DNA from: Trifolium pratense
Lineage: Eukaryota > Streptophyta > Magnoliopsida > Fabales > Fabaceae
Assembly (NCBI RefSeq): GCF_020283565.1
Contig: NC_060060.1
Location: 20,832,001-20,896,000, forward strand
Direction: 5' to 3'
DNA length: 64,000 nucleotides
Part shown: piece by piece, positions 45,429 to 58,477 of the stretch
How positions within the stretch are numbered: the stretch's first letter is position 1
Layout: each line of letters begins with the position of its first letter
Notes under the pieces: generated by a model
The model's input: the letters and a program-made list of their open reading frames with translations, nothing else
The model's database searches: none
Told to the model about the DNA's origin: nothing
Made by a program: the position numbers and the translations under genes

Positions 45429-47562
45429 CGAAATCACCCCTCCCTAATGGATGAACCAAAAAAAAAATGAAAAAAGAATTAGGGTTGTAAGGTTGGCGGT
45501 TTGAGTGGAGAAGAAGAGTGTTTCTTATCATTTATATTGACTATGAGTTTGACAAAAATAATGTACTACACTCATTAAAGATCCAAAAATACAAATTTTT
45601 TTCAACAACTAAATTTTATTAATAATGCAACTGAGCGCAAGACGAGCATGGTGCGTAAAAATACAATTAACAACTCAAACAATATCAATGTGCAAATGCA
45701 ATGTCGGTGAGCATTTTGGCAGATTTGAAAGTGGGAAATTCCAACCCAATTAATTAGTTTGAAAAAGTGAATCATTTCCATAAATATATCTTTAGAAGAA
45801 TATAATTTATTTTCTTTGTTGTCTAAAAACAATCTAATGACTAAATTCGCACATTTTTAAATTTAGACCACTACCTATTGGTATCACCGCACCGCAACTA
45901 TCAAATGAATTGTATTAGCCAAACAAACATATGCTACTAATTTATTAATTAGGAGACAACAAAACATAGTATTAGATATAATGCATACTTCTAAGCAGGC
46001 AGCAGGCAACAAACGATATTTTCCACCATCATCACACAATTAAATATATGAATGTGCTATATAAAATAGGTGTAGGAGTAAAGATTGTAATTAGATATTA
46101 GTATGGAATGTTTGGTGGCATATTATAAGTTATAGTTAAATGGGCAAGGTTAGATAGATTCCTCTCCTGGCCCCCCAATTTTTTTGTCACAAAAGAATAA
46201 GACACATAACCCTCACACCTCAGATATTTGGCAATGTAAGTAAATGATACCCTAATTGGTTATCCGTGATGATGTCTATAAAATTCAGTGTTTCTTGAAG
46301 TGATGGAATTTCTTATCCCCTTAACTAACTTATTTGTTTCTACACTTGAGTTATATAATTAATATATAAAACAATTCACATTTTCCAACATTATAAAAAT
46401 AAAATAAAATCTTATGTGCGTGTGTGTGTTTTGTTTGATTTTAACTTTGGTCCTCAAATATAGACGATTCATACACATCTACCCAAATATGCATGTGATC
46501 TGCTATCAATTCTTCGAAGGGTGCAACAATGAGGAAATAATCATTAGATTATAAATGTAGGACAATATTTATATTTAAAATAAATGAAGAAAAGTTGATT
46601 GATGGTTGTGATGTGAAAATTGAGAGAAAAAATTGAGAACATCCATTGTTAAGAAGTCCCAAATCGGTTGCGAGATGACTTGAATAAGTGTTTATATACT
46701 AGAGGCAATCCTCACTTTACAAGTTGGTTTTGTAAGGATGAGTTAGACTCAATACTCAATTCTAAGATGTGTTAAAAGTCTCACATCGGTAAGGATGAGT
46801 TAGGCCCATAAGATGAGAACTCCCTATATATATATATAGTTATCTTCATACTTAATGTTGAAATCTTATGAGTTATAATTTTTAAGAGGATTGTTTTTTT
46901 TCATGTGGTACATGAAGTACTCTTGATGTTATATACCGACAAAATATAAATTGATCCAACTAGTGATGATTTTTTCCCAACTAGAAACAATAAAACATTA
47001 AAAGGAGAGAGAAAAGGGAAAGAGTAAAATAATGAACACATTTGCTCTTTTTTTTCACATTTGAAGTCTTTTTAACTTGTTGATTTTTCTTGTTGAAGTG
47101 TTGTCTCCCTTAAATTGTATAAATTAACCATTTTTTACTATTTATCTGAAAAACATGAGTTGCTTTCTCTACTATTCAAACAAAAACAGACTATAGAAGT
47201 ATAAAAGGTTGACACATACAGTGGAAAGAGTTCAAAACTAACGCAAATATAAAGATTGGGGGGCCTTTATATACCATTTTAGAAAAAAGTAAAAGGGGGA
47301 GAACAAAAAAAGAAGATTAGGTGGATGAATATAAAAAGAGGAGATTGAATACCCGTCCAATAAAAAAACTAATGGATGGGATGAAAACTAAATTAGAGTC
47401 GTGAGAAATTAAAGACTGAAATTGTCTATTGCGTGAAACAATTACAACAAAAAATGAATATATATATGTACAATAAATCACATGGTGAAATTTTTTATTT
47501 TAATGATGGATATTAGGTTTAATAGAAGATGATTAAATACAAATTTCAATCAAAAAGAAACA
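45429..47562. other. Intergenic with an LTR-like fragment
   Basis: At 46648-46840 the sequence TGTTAAGAAGTCCCAAATCGG followed by GTTTATATACTAGAGGCAAT and TTGTAAGGATGAGTTAG resembles a plant LTR or TRIM terminal repeat. No second copy, primer site or flanking duplication was found. The remainder shows no gene. Confidence 0.4.
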
Positions 47563-47570
47563 TGTTCGAC

Positions 47571-48957
47571 CAGGGACGGATCCAAAAACTTATCACACCG
47601 GGAGGAGAAAAATAGTAAATAATATAAATGAATCTATTAGGGCCTGTTTGGTGCACAGGATAAGAGACATGATATGATAATTGTATCATATCCTATCGCA
47701 ATCCAGTGTTTGGTGATACAACAGGATATGATAAGTTAATCCTTAAACTTATCCTATCATGTCTCTCTAGTTATAATTCTTATCCTGAATTTGAGGTGGG
47801 TTACCAGCAGGATAGGATAAGAAAAAAAAATGACTGATTTATTTTATAAAATATATTTTAAAATACATAAAATAAAATTAATAAAATATAAATAATAAAA
47901 TAATTAATTTTTAAATATATATGTGATTACAATATTTTAAAGTAAAATGATTATTAAAAAATTGACAAATAGGGATATTAATTTAAATTTTATAAAAAAT
48001 TAAATATAATTCTTTTACAATAGTAGTTTTATTATTTACGTATGAGATATATCATATATTTATTTGGCTTATCTAACATGTATATATTATTGAGTTATTT
48101 ATTTGATCATGATTTATATAAAAAATTAAACTTGATTATTTTCTCATAATTTTTATTTGAAATTATATAAAGGTATTTGATTACTTATTCATATTTTTTA
48201 TTTATAAAATTTAAAGTATTACAAAATAATTTTAAAAAAATAACAATTGTTTTACAATAGTAATTTTGTCATAGTCATTTAAATATGTTATATATCTTAT
48301 CATATTATTATGAGCTATTAAAAACAAAATATAATAGTTATTATGTTTGTTATCCTGTGTGCACCAAACACAGGATATGATAACTGAGTATAACTGTTAT
48401 CCTGCTGTTATCATATCCTATTTTTATCCTGTTTTATATCCTATCCTGTCATTATGCTATCCTGCGCACCAAACGGGCCCTTAGAGATTATTTTTTGTTA
48501 CATTGTCCATGTAATATTTTTGTTATCATGTTATGATAAGAAACTCATCTTCGTTAGTTTAACGGTGACTGACTAATCACATCCGGGGAATATGTGGGGC
48601 ACAAAAAATGAGTTCTTCCCTGGATTGAATTTTGTTCATACGCAAGAGCCAAATATCAAACTTTTGACCACTTGCTTAAAGGACTCGAGACTCTTATCAC
48701 TTAAAAACCAACTAAATTTTTAATTAAATGGTTATAGTTTTAATAATCCAACACTTATAATTGTTCGACAATATAAATATTTTTATACTGTAAATGTATA
48801 TCAATAAAATTTTTATTTATATAATATAATTATAAATTACAATATACTAATTATATATGGTATAATATGTATCATATAATATATTATGTATGTGTATGTA
48901 AATGAGGGGGAGGGGGGGGCCTTGGCCACTGCTTGCCTCCCTCCAGATCCGTCCCTG
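47571..48957. mobile_element. hAT-type element with a nested insertion
   Basis: Flanked by the 8-bp repeat TGTTCGAC (47563-47570, 48958-48965). The ends CAGGGACGGATCC and AGATCCGTCCCTG are inverted repeats. It is 1,387 bp long including an 841-bp Harbinger-type insert, so about 543 bp by itself. No transposase. Confidence 0.88.
47640..48480. mobile_element. PIF/Harbinger-type non-autonomous element, nested
   Basis: 841 bp flanked by TTA (47637-47639, 48481-48483). The ends are GGGCCTGTTTGGTGCACAGG and, inverted, GCGCACCAAACGGGCCC. Several GGATATGATAA/TTATCATATCC subterminal repeats lie near both ends and the core is extremely AT-rich. A 3-bp TTA target and GGGCCTGTTTGG ends are hallmarks of PIF/Harbinger. 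Confidence 0.88.
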
Positions 48958-48965
48958 TGTTCGAC

Positions 48966-49394
48966 ATACTTTGAAAATGATTACCGTGATAAATATAATT
49001 TACAAAAATAATATTTATTGTTTTATTAGCATACGCAGTTATTAAATTTATGGTTATTTAGTTATTAAATTCATTGTAAAATAAAATATTTCATCTAGTT
49101 TTTAAATTGACAATATTCTTGTCGTAAATGTTTTTATTTTTTTGGTTTCAGTCGTAAATGTTTTTATTTGATATGAATTTTTTTTTTTTTACAAATGTTA
49201 ATTTATGTGAAAATCACATCACAAAAAGACCACGATATGCATTCCAACCCACCCACGTTTGCCAAACACAATATCTAATGCTCAATATACTCATTTGTGA
49301 TAGGTTCGGGACAATAATTATCGCTACAAATAGCACAACTCTATTTTTTTGGCAGTTAAAATATTAATTATTTAAATTTATATATATATATATA
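48966..49394. other. Short intergenic spacer
   Basis: AT-rich, ending in a TATATATA run at 49380-49394. No gene recognised. Confidence 0.4.
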
Positions 49395-51327
49395 GGGGGC
49401 TGCTAATTTAGACCCAGTTGGGTCTAAATTAGCAAGGTGCACCTTTTGAGTTGGACAAAAATACCCTTTCTTTTTATAAAAAAAAAAAAAAACATATTGG
49501 CGCTGATCCAGTGTCGCGCGCCTACCGCAGGATCACCGTTACAGACCGTTGATTTCCATCAGACGGCCAAGAGATGATCTCATCATGGCTGTCGGATCAA
49601 TCAGACAATCTAGATCATCTAGCTCCATGATAAGTCAGCGCGTGCACTACACTAGATCTGCGCCTGGAGAGAGAAAAATTTATTTTAAAAAAAGCAGGAC
49701 ACGTGTCAACTGCTGGGTGGTTGTCGTGTTTTTTTTTCATTTAATACTTTAAACTCAATTATTTCGTTGTAAATTATTTTTTTATTTTTTTATTTTTATA
49801 CCAAAATTCATAATTTTTTTTTGTCTACAAATAGAGACTTGGTTCGTTTGATTTGGACACAAAAAAAAAAACTCAATTTTTCACTACCTTTAATTATCTT
49901 TATATAATACTGTGAAACCATTTAGCTGGTAGAATGGTTTCACAGTATAACTCTCTGAAACCATTTTACTGGTAGAATGGTTTCAGTGAGTAATTTCTTA
50001 ATTGTTTGCTTCTGAAACCATTCTGAAACCATTTAGCTGGTACAATGGTTTCAGAGCGTTGTACTTTGAAACCATTTCACTGATAGAATGGTTTCAGGAG
50101 AGTTGATTCTTAATTGTTTGCTTCTGAAACCATTTTACTGCTAGAATGGTTTCACAGTATAACTCTCTGAAACCATTCTTCCAGCTAAATGGTTTCATAG
50201 TAATATATAAACATAATTTTTCACATCCTTAATCTCGTTATTTATATGTTCTATTGCATTTTAAATTATGTGTATCGTACTAAGTACGTTACTTGTGTGT
50301 TGTAATTTAACACGCACCACTCAATCAACTCACTGAAACCATTATACCAGCAAAATGGTTTCAGAATATAACTCTCTGAAACCATTCTACCGGCTAAATG
50401 GTTTCATAAGCAAATAACTAAGAATCAACTCAATGAAACCATTCTACCAGTAAAATGGTTTCAAAGTACAACTCTCTGAAACCATAGTACCAGCTAAATG
50501 GTTTCAGAAGCAAACAATAGTTTTTAATTACCGTTTTATCTCATTTAATTAACGAAAAATAGTTTCAGGTCTCCAAAAATTTCATAAAATATACCAAAAG
50601 TTCCAGAATATTATCTAATATTTTATTAGAAACAAATAAAAAAACAATTGGTTTCAGAGTACAAATCTAGGAAATTATTATTATTATTTGTTAAATGGTT
50701 TTAAATAATCAGCGGAATTTGTGAAAATAATTTCATGACTTGAACTAGGGAGAGTGAGGTACACAAGAGGGTTCTAAATAATTCATAGTACTTTACATAA
50801 AATTTTGGAAATTTTTTATGGAATTATAATATTTTTAATTACCTTTTTAATCATTTAATTAACTAAAAATAGTTTCAGGTCTCCAAAAATTTCATACAAT
50901 ATACCAAAATTTCCAGAATATTATCTACTATTTTATTATGAAAAAATAAAAAAAAATAGAGCATCCCTGAGGCCGCACGCGCCCCCACGCGCCTCGATCT
51001 CCCTCAATACTCAACGAAACTCGACGTTCCTTATATGGATTTTGATCGTTTTTCAATTTTACAAAGTTTTCCGGTATTAGTTTTTGAAATCGGCGTTCGA
51101 TTCGCACGTAAAATGAGGTCGAAATTTGGAAGAAATTTAAAAAATGTAATAGTTGTTGTTGTTGCATGGGGGGCGCGCTATTTTGGGGGGCGCGCTATTT
51201 TATGATGCAAATTACATACATGCCCCAGTTGCTCTATTGTTTCAAAAAAAAAAAATGGGTATTTTTGTCCAACTCAAAAGGTGCACCTTGCTAACTTAGA
51301 CCTAACTAGGGTCTAAGTTAGAAAACC

Positions 51328-51329
<2 letters not shown>
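49395..51329. mobile_element. ~1.9 kb hairpin-rich element with ~72-bp terminal inverted repeats
   Basis: The left terminal repeat (49395-49467) begins GGGGGCTGCTAATTTAGACC and the right (51257-51329), inverted, begins GGGGTTTTCTAACTTAGACC. Both continue through TTAGCAAGGTGCACCTTTTG to AAAAATACCC. Each repeat holds its own palindrome (CTAATTTAGACCC ... GGGTCTAAATTAG). It stands inside an AT run, so a 9-bp ATATATATA target is possible but cannot be proven. Inside are the GAAACCATT/AATGGTTTC array, then GGGGGGCGCGCTATTTT repeats (51172-51203). No transposase was seen. Interior sequence at 50940-51120 resembles 7380-7520 in reverse orientation. Confidence 0.8.
49913..50520. repeat. Inverted arrangement of hairpin units (GAAACCATT ... 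AATGGTTTC)
   Basis: The left half (49913-50200) carries units such as GAAACCATTTTACTGGTAGA followed by ATGGTTTC. The right half (50334-50510) carries their reverse complements, GAAACCATTCTACCAGTAAA followed by ATGGTTTC. So small hairpins are nested in one large inverted repeat. Confidence 0.8.

Positions 51330-51388
<59 letters not shown>
51330..51388. repeat. (AT)n microsatellite
   Basis: A nearly pure AT run directly after the right end of the hairpin-rich element. Confidence 0.9.
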
Positions 51389-51391
<3 letters not shown>

Positions 51392-52228
51392 AAAAGAAAG
51401 AAACAAAAGAAAATGGTGAATTCTTTGCTACACTTCTTATTTGGACATGTATCGGTATATCTGTTGAAGTTAGTTGCTTGACTGTGTTTATTAATTTTCT
51501 ATATCAAACATTATTTGTGACCTATTATAATTATCCACCTTAACAGTGTACCATTACATATTCAAATGAAATTTGCACCGGAGTGCTCACCAAGAAAAAT
51601 AAACGCTAAATATTGGGAATAAAATTTTCAATTAAACTTTTGATCAATGTTAAATATTGGGAATAATATTATGAATACGTCAGGTAGATGTGAATGTTTG
51701 AGGCAATATTGTTTGAGTTTTAGATCTTGTGGTTACAACCAACAAATATTGGTGGAAAGCTGTGACATGAATGGAAAGCATTGAGAAGTGTAGAGCTGGA
51801 TACCACGGTTGGTTGATGACTTTAGATGTATCATAATCCACAATGTGTAGGGTACCTTAAAATAAAGCATAAAATTTTGAATACTTGTTACTGAAGGTAT
51901 GAACATGATGACAAAATTCTCGACAAATTTGGTGGTGTTCAAAGGGTTTCAAGTGGGCAATGAGTTGGATTTTCAAATCACTCAATTGTCGTTTGCAGTG
52001 ACACGTTGTTTTGAGTGAAAAATTATTGTCAAATATTTGTTTTGGGTTAAGCTTTTGGTTTTGAAGGGAAGGAGGTCTAATAATCTAGAGTTCAGTCGCA
52101 AGATAAGTGAAGTAAGGATCAAAAAATATTTTCACCAGAAATTGAATTGGGATTCTCCCAAACCATTTATTCTAGGGGGAGTTCATTACTTAAACCCAAT
52201 GTTTTGATTTGTCAATTTTCTTTTTGTT
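51389..52228. other. Intergenic, no gene recognised
   Basis: Only short chance frames on both strands. Confidence 0.4.
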
Positions 52229-52563
52229 GGTCAAGTAGTCTAGTGACTAGAAAATCCACTTTAAAGGTGAATAAATGGAATGTCCGGGGTTCGAACCCCG
52301 ACTCCTACACATACAGTACATAATAGGGCTTTAGAGTTAATACCACCCGGCGGTTCATCATAAGTCTGGAAGGAGGCGCCTAAACTAGTCGGACTTCAAT
52401 ACGCTTAACAGACTTCTATGTCTGAACTTGTGGAAGGCAACCCATCGATAGGAACAGCAGGGCGGGAAGACTGATGCAGCTCTTGGTTTACGCTTGCTAA
52501 TGAGTCTGCATCAGACCCAGGAGACATCCAAAAGAGGCATATGTCTCTACAACTGAGCTGACC
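52229..52563. mobile_element. SINE-like sequence with two opposed tRNA-like heads
   Basis: The left head (+) has GGTCAAGTAGTCTAGTGAC and a perfect B box GGGGTTCGAACCCC (about 52287). The right end, read on the minus strand, begins GGTCAGCTCAGTTGTAGAG, an A-box-like start, and continues to CTCCTGGGTCTGATGC. Between them is TCTGGAAGGAGGCGCC. It could be two SINEs joined end to end or a composite. It does not fold into a full tRNA. Confidence 0.5.
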
Positions 52564-52635
52564 ATCAAATATTTATTCTATAATGGATATATTTTCATAA
52601 GAGTTGATCGGTTAGAGTGAATTAATCAGAGCTGA

Positions 52636-52760
52636 CACTACAAGAAAATGAGTTTTGTGAGGCCAGAAACCCTGACAGACCAAGAGAAATGACCAAAAAT
52701 GTTATTAATTTTGAGTGACGAAATTATTCCATTACCTTAATTGTCGATTACAAATATTTG
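52636..52760. mobile_element. Terminus of a CACTA (En/Spm-like) element
   Basis: CACTACAAGAAAATGAG at 52636 is the classic CACTA terminal repeat. It is followed by subterminal short repeats (ACCAAGAGAAATGACC, GGTCACAAATG). The inverse end (TTTTCTTGTAGTG) was not found, so only one end or a fragment is supported. Confidence 0.6.
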
Positions 52761-54232
52761 TGGTTTCCAAAACGGTCACAAATGTCGTTTTTATTTTAAT
52801 TCAGAAAAGCAACATCTTTTATCTTATATATAATTTGGCCCATGATCCAGTATCCAAAAAACATTTTTTGCCTAAAAAAAGACAAAAAGTTTAAACCCTT
52901 CTTCTATAAAAAGGAAGTTTAAATGTTGGTTTGGACTATTGAATATTTTTTAAATGTCAATTGTGACAAAAATTTTATTTGGTACTTAGAATTTACAACT
53001 TAATTACAAGTTATTGTCTTTGGTTTTTATATAGGAAATATACGAGTGAACAAACTTATTTCATACTAATCTGAAGTTATTTTATTTCTAATCAAGTTCC
53101 TTTGATTTTTCTGAAGAACATGAAAGCATAATTTCAATCATTTAAATTATCCGAAGAAGAAATGGTTAATTCTTGATCATTAAAACAATAAGAACCATCA
53201 TCAAAATAGAAATCAAATTCAGAACCAAGAGTTCGTAATCAAGACATTATAATCAAGAGTTCATATCAAAACTTAAGAATCAAGGTTCAAAACAGGACTT
53301 CAAATCAAGTCTTTACGATCATACATTAGAACAAGGCTCATATCAAAAGATAGTTAACTGTTTTTGTTGAGCTGAAGAAGAAAAATAAGCACGATCACAA
53401 TATAAGAATATAACGTAGAAACTCTAAAATCGAAGAAAAAAACTACGACCATTGTCTAAACTGACAACCAGATAATTATTACTATGTAAACTTTTTTACA
53501 AACATAGCTAGACTTCTCTCACTCTGACCCCCCCAACATCCGGTATAACCACACTTTCACAAAGCAAATATTTAAACTAAGTCCGATATAAGCTTAAAGT
53601 GCTACTCATGACTAGTGCTTCTAAAAACAAAGAACCTAGGTCCAATATATAACATTGATCTCTCTCTTGCTTCACCACACTGAGCAAAGTGAGACTTCTT
53701 CAATAGTTAATTTTTAACCTCCTTATTTATTTAAGAGACTGAGCAATGTAAGATTTGACAATCAACCCCAACAATCTCCACCTTAATTGTAAGAGTTTCA
53801 TCTTCCGCTTCCATTGTCTATATCCACAATCATATTTCACGATAAAAAGTACACTTTACTTAGATCTGAACTATTCCAAGAATTTTTTCGCGTCAAAATC
53901 TTGCTGAATGGTGCAACTTCCCGTAAGAACAAAATTGGATTTGTTAATCTCTATCTAATGGTTTTGATGATAACAAAGTTTAAACACTTATATAGAGGCA
54001 TCAGTTGAAGATTTTCATCAAGATTCACCAGCCTCTAAAAGTGTTCATACTATGTCATTCAAAAGTTGTGTAAACACTTAGTAATTCTTACAAACTTGTT
54101 TCTTAGAATTAAGGGTTATAAGAAGTTTTGAACTACGTTGTATTGTGAACACCTTGATAGTATATCAAATGTTCAACCTTTGTAAACACCCTTAAATTTG
54201 TTTTAAGTTTGTTGAGAAGTCTCTTGTACATG
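52761..54232. other. Intergenic, possible LTR remnant
   Basis: Around 53640-53800 short motifs such as TTTGACAATCAACCCC and AACAATCTCCACCTTAATTG are reminiscent of LTR ends. No pair of repeats or coding region was seen. Confidence 0.35.
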
Positions 54233-54693
54233 AAGGGTCGGTCCTAAGTTTTTGGAGACCATATACAAATATAAAAAGTAGCTCTTTAATAAATAAAAAT
54301 GCAATTTTTTTTAAAAAAATATTATCCTTGATTTAAATTACAAATATCATAAAAAAAAATAATCATCAATGCAATTAAAGTAAAAAGAGTCATAATTTAA
54401 TCAATAATAATAAAATATTTTCTAACTACTTAAAACGAGTCATTTTTGGAACAGTTTTTGAAGGAATTTCGTCAATAAGTAATGTATTAAATTTTACACT
54501 CACTAATTTATTAAAACTACTACTCCATAAAAGAGATTATGGGCCTAACAATTGGGTTTTTACAGTTTTTTGTATAATATTAATTTTTGCACACCTAATT
54601 TACTAATATTACTACACTTAAAAAAAATTGAGGCCTTCATTTTTAGGATGCCCGATGCCACAACACATGTTGCATATGTGTCTAGGTCGGGCT
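54233..54693. mobile_element. Degenerate hAT-like element
   Basis: The left AGGGTCGGTCCTAAGTTTTTGG and the right inner CTAGGTCGGGCTTG recall the GGGCCGGCCC ends of a common plant hAT family, with AGGCC/GGCCT motifs inside. The ends have decayed and the flanking repeats are not clean. Confidence 0.4.
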
Positions 54694-57600
54694 TGTGTAC
54701 GTAGTACTTGAGCAAGGAAATCCTAGGCTAGAGAATTCGGGCATATAAGTTTCTTGTACGTGATACTTGAGCAAAGAATTCCTAAACTTGGTGTTTGGGA
54801 AATTGCATGTAATGAGTTATGATTATGTGAACTCTCTTGAAAGTGCAAGGGGACTAGACTACTCTCGTTGTGGGAGGAACCAGTATAAACACTTTGAGTT
54901 GTCTTTCTCTGCTTTCCTTATCTCTTTGTGTGTTATTATTCCGTTGCACTTAACTCTGTTTTGTTAAACACGAAAAGATTTTTAGAAAGGCAAAACATAA
55001 TTCAACCCTCCTTTCTTGTGTTTTTCTCACCTTCACTCCCATGTTTGGTTTCTTTATATTAGAATTGATTTTTTTTCCTCATGAATTAATTCTACTTGAA
55101 ACTAGAAATTGCTTCTTCTAATTCTAAAATTGATTTTTAAACTAAAATTTATTAATTAACACACTTTTATATGATTGTATCCAACATAATTCATTTTACC
55201 TTCAATTCAATAATTTTATAAAATGAATTGAGTTAAAATTATTTTTTTGATCGCAAATTTAAACATACACTTATAGACTTAGTATATGTAAATTTCTTAA
55301 GGTCACATACTTTTTTGTGTCAAAAAAGAAAAGAACACATGAATACATACTTTTTTAACAAGCTAACTCTACGTAACAAATGTGGAGCAAAGGAAAGAGA
55401 GAAAGACATTGAAATAAGTACAACGAGGGGTAACATGTTGGTCAAATACATTAAAAAAAGCTAAGACTTGGTAGTTTTTCCAATAGAGAAAAAGTCCAAA
55501 GCATCACGTGAAGAATCGGATTACAAGTCACAATCTTGTACAAGAAAAGCTTTGCCTACCAACTATAATAGGTATCCAACAACACAAAGGAAAAAAGGGA
55601 AGTAAAAGAGCAAAAAACATAGCTACTTCCATATGTTATTATCACACTTATCTTTTCTTACTTTTTAACCTTGCAGAAACTGAGTCTCTCTCTTTTTATT
55701 AAATAAATAAAAGTAAATAAAAAATAATATTAAGTAAATAATCAAATTATTCTCACTACTAACATTGTGCCACATAATTGATAATACTTAAGTGTCTTAA
55801 ATATTTAGTTCCGGATTCAATCTCTGACTCTATTGTTAACTCCTTAAATAAATCTCAATTACTTCATGAAAATTAGTCTTCGAAATCATATACAATTGGA
55901 CTGGTATGGGGATCATATCTTAAACCTAGCTCGATTCGACCATGAGCTCCATCTTCATTTTAGCTCAACCCAGTCACAAGCTCCACTCCTGCAGACTATT
56001 GGCTAAACTTCATCACGAGCCCCATATCCACATATTCCACCTTCATGTGATATGCACGAACGAGTGACATAAGCTATGTATGTTCCACCTCGATGTGATC
56101 TGCACTTACTAGTGACGTGAGTTACATGTGCTTTAACTCCATGCATCCTATGCGGCGGGGAAACTGCTTATGGATCTCAATGCCATAGCTTATTGGGCCT
56201 AGACACCTCAATTTAAGAAAAGACTCATCATGTCAAGGAATGTTGGACTATAAAAGGGATGCTTATGAGGAAAAGAGGAGAGATTTGGGCTAGGGCAAAA
56301 TTAAACAATGTATTATAAAAATAATTTTCTAGAGTGCTCTAGAACTCTCTAGGATAACTCACCTTTTGTATTAACCTTGTGTTTAATTACATGAATAACA
56401 ATGAATATATGTGGTTTACCAAAATATTCTCATACTAGCAAGAGGATCTGTATTCCCGGACGTAAGGACAACACAATTTACATATTATAGATAATCACTA
56501 CAATTAATCTGAGATTATAGACGATTCATATTACAAATTAATAAATTGATTAAAATAATTTCTATAATTAATTTAATCAGACGGTCTATATTAAAATTTG
56601 TGCGACAATGTTACCGCAACAATTCTGTTTTCCTAACTAGCACATTGCTTGCTATTCACTAGCACATTGCTTGCTACTCAAAAAGTACATATAGTACACA
56701 TATGTCCGATATGGAAGGTTACAATTCAAAATATGTACATTAAATTTATGCCATTCATTCAGATTTCAGACCACAAAAAGTGATTCAAAAATGAACCTTC
56801 AATTTTTGCTTTGTTAGTCAAACAGAAAGTGATTGATCAAGCCTTTATGAACATTACATGTAGCATCTCACTAGCTAGGGTTTGGTCAAGCTAATGGAAG
56901 AATCATAAAAGTCCTTCATCACAATACAACATATGTTCATTTCTCATCAAAATATTTTCTTTTCAACCCTTTGAATTTTTTTCCTCTATTGTACTAATTT
57001 CTTACCCTCTTAGCAAACACTATTACTATACACACTCACTATATATGCAATATTTGTAAGTATTAATTAATGTGACACATCATTGTCCAAATTGTTGGAC
57101 AACTAGGACAGAACTAGATGGATAATTATAAGTAGGTCGTGGTCCACTACTTGGCTGTAACTTTTAACTTTTAACTAAAACACGTTTAATTGTTCCATCT
57201 TAATGAAACATATGCATGCCACCCAACATTGTTTCAAATAATTGGATTGTCAAATTTAAAAATATTTTGTGTCATGCATTATACAACTTATCTTTGATTA
57301 ATCAACTATTTTATCCTAAAACATCTTTAGGGGAGCATATCATATGTGTGCATCTAGGTTTGAGAATTGGAAACATGAAAAGCACACAAAATCTCATTAG
57401 TTAATCATAAATTAAAGATCATTGAATATATTTTAATGAATTAAAAAATAGCTTATAGCATTTCAAATATCAATTTTTTCATAACGTCGGCGACTGTTAG
57501 ATTGAGATTGGACAATATAGATTATAAATAATTTTGTTATTTCTTTTTTTAAAGAACTAAAATTTTAACTTTAAAACTTACGCCATCTGATTTCAATCTG

Positions 57601-58071
57601 AGCGGTCTTCGATGTAGTGACTACGTAAATGTAAAGTTTTGGCGCGGATAGAGAATTCAAATTCTATATATAATTGAGTTATAATTAATTTGTCATATCA
57701 AAGCAAAGTTTGACAATTAGTGTAATTCTACTAATGATTTGATTTGAGTATGAAATTGATAAGTACAATTAAGTAAGATGGAAATGATTAGAATTCTGAG
57801 AGTGGGGTTGGTTGATGATGATAGGTTCTTTAGCAAACAGGGAACTGAAAAGGACCAACAATGATAGAGAGATGGAATAGGCATTTAGTGCTGTGGTTGA
57901 GGACAACATGACTGAGATATGTGGGATACCATTACATTGAGACATTTTATCATTCACTTGTAAAGTGCTTCTTTATTATATGGAAAACGGAGGGAGGTCT
58001 TTCTTCTCTAAAACAAGGGTCTTTTTCTGTGCACCTATATGTTAGAATTGAGAGTGATAGTTACCAATATA
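54694..58071. other. Intergenic with LTR-like block at 55900-56440
   Basis: At 55900-56440 a block has CACGAGCCCCAT, ATGTGATATGCAC and GTGATCTGCACT repeats, a TATA-like ACTATAAAAGGGATGC (about 56250) and a downstream TTGTATTAACCTTGTG. This resembles the U3/R/U5 of an LTR, but no partner or target duplication was found. The remainder carries only chance frames. Confidence 0.4.
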
Positions 58072-58196
58072 CTTCGTCCGTCCCAAAATATAAGCTAAAG
58101 TAAGTTAACAAACATTAATGTATTTGAACTAAATTTTATACCAAATACATCAACTTTTATTGACTAGTTTTTGCTTATATTTTGGGATAGAGGGAA
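58072..58196. mobile_element. Stowaway-type MITE
   Basis: 125 bp between TA dinucleotides (58070-58071, 58197-58198). The left CTTCGTCCGTCCCAAAATAT pairs with the right ATATTTTGGGATAGAGGGAA, and the arms share AAGCTAAA/TTTTTGCTT. Confidence 0.8.
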
Positions 58197-58477
58197 TATA
58201 TATATAATATAAATTTATTTTCACCATTAATAAGAGCGATAAATCTCGTGCATATTAAACAAAATATTTTATCTATGGTGACTACTTCTCTACTCTCACA
58301 TAAATTGAGGGTATATGCCCTATGTTGACATGACACTAATCAAATTTACCAAAAAATAATTTTGACTACCTTAATTTTCAAATAATAATTGTATTTTAGG
58401 TTACTATTTCTCATTAATTATATTTTTGGTTACACATATTCTTAGGTTGTATTTAGTATATAGAGTCTTTCATGACT

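Noticed and set aside
52285..52310. Possible tRNA gene around GGGGTTCGAACCCC
   Set aside because: Only the T-arm/B box fits. No acceptor stem, D-arm or anticodon arm could be built, so it is treated as SINE-derived.
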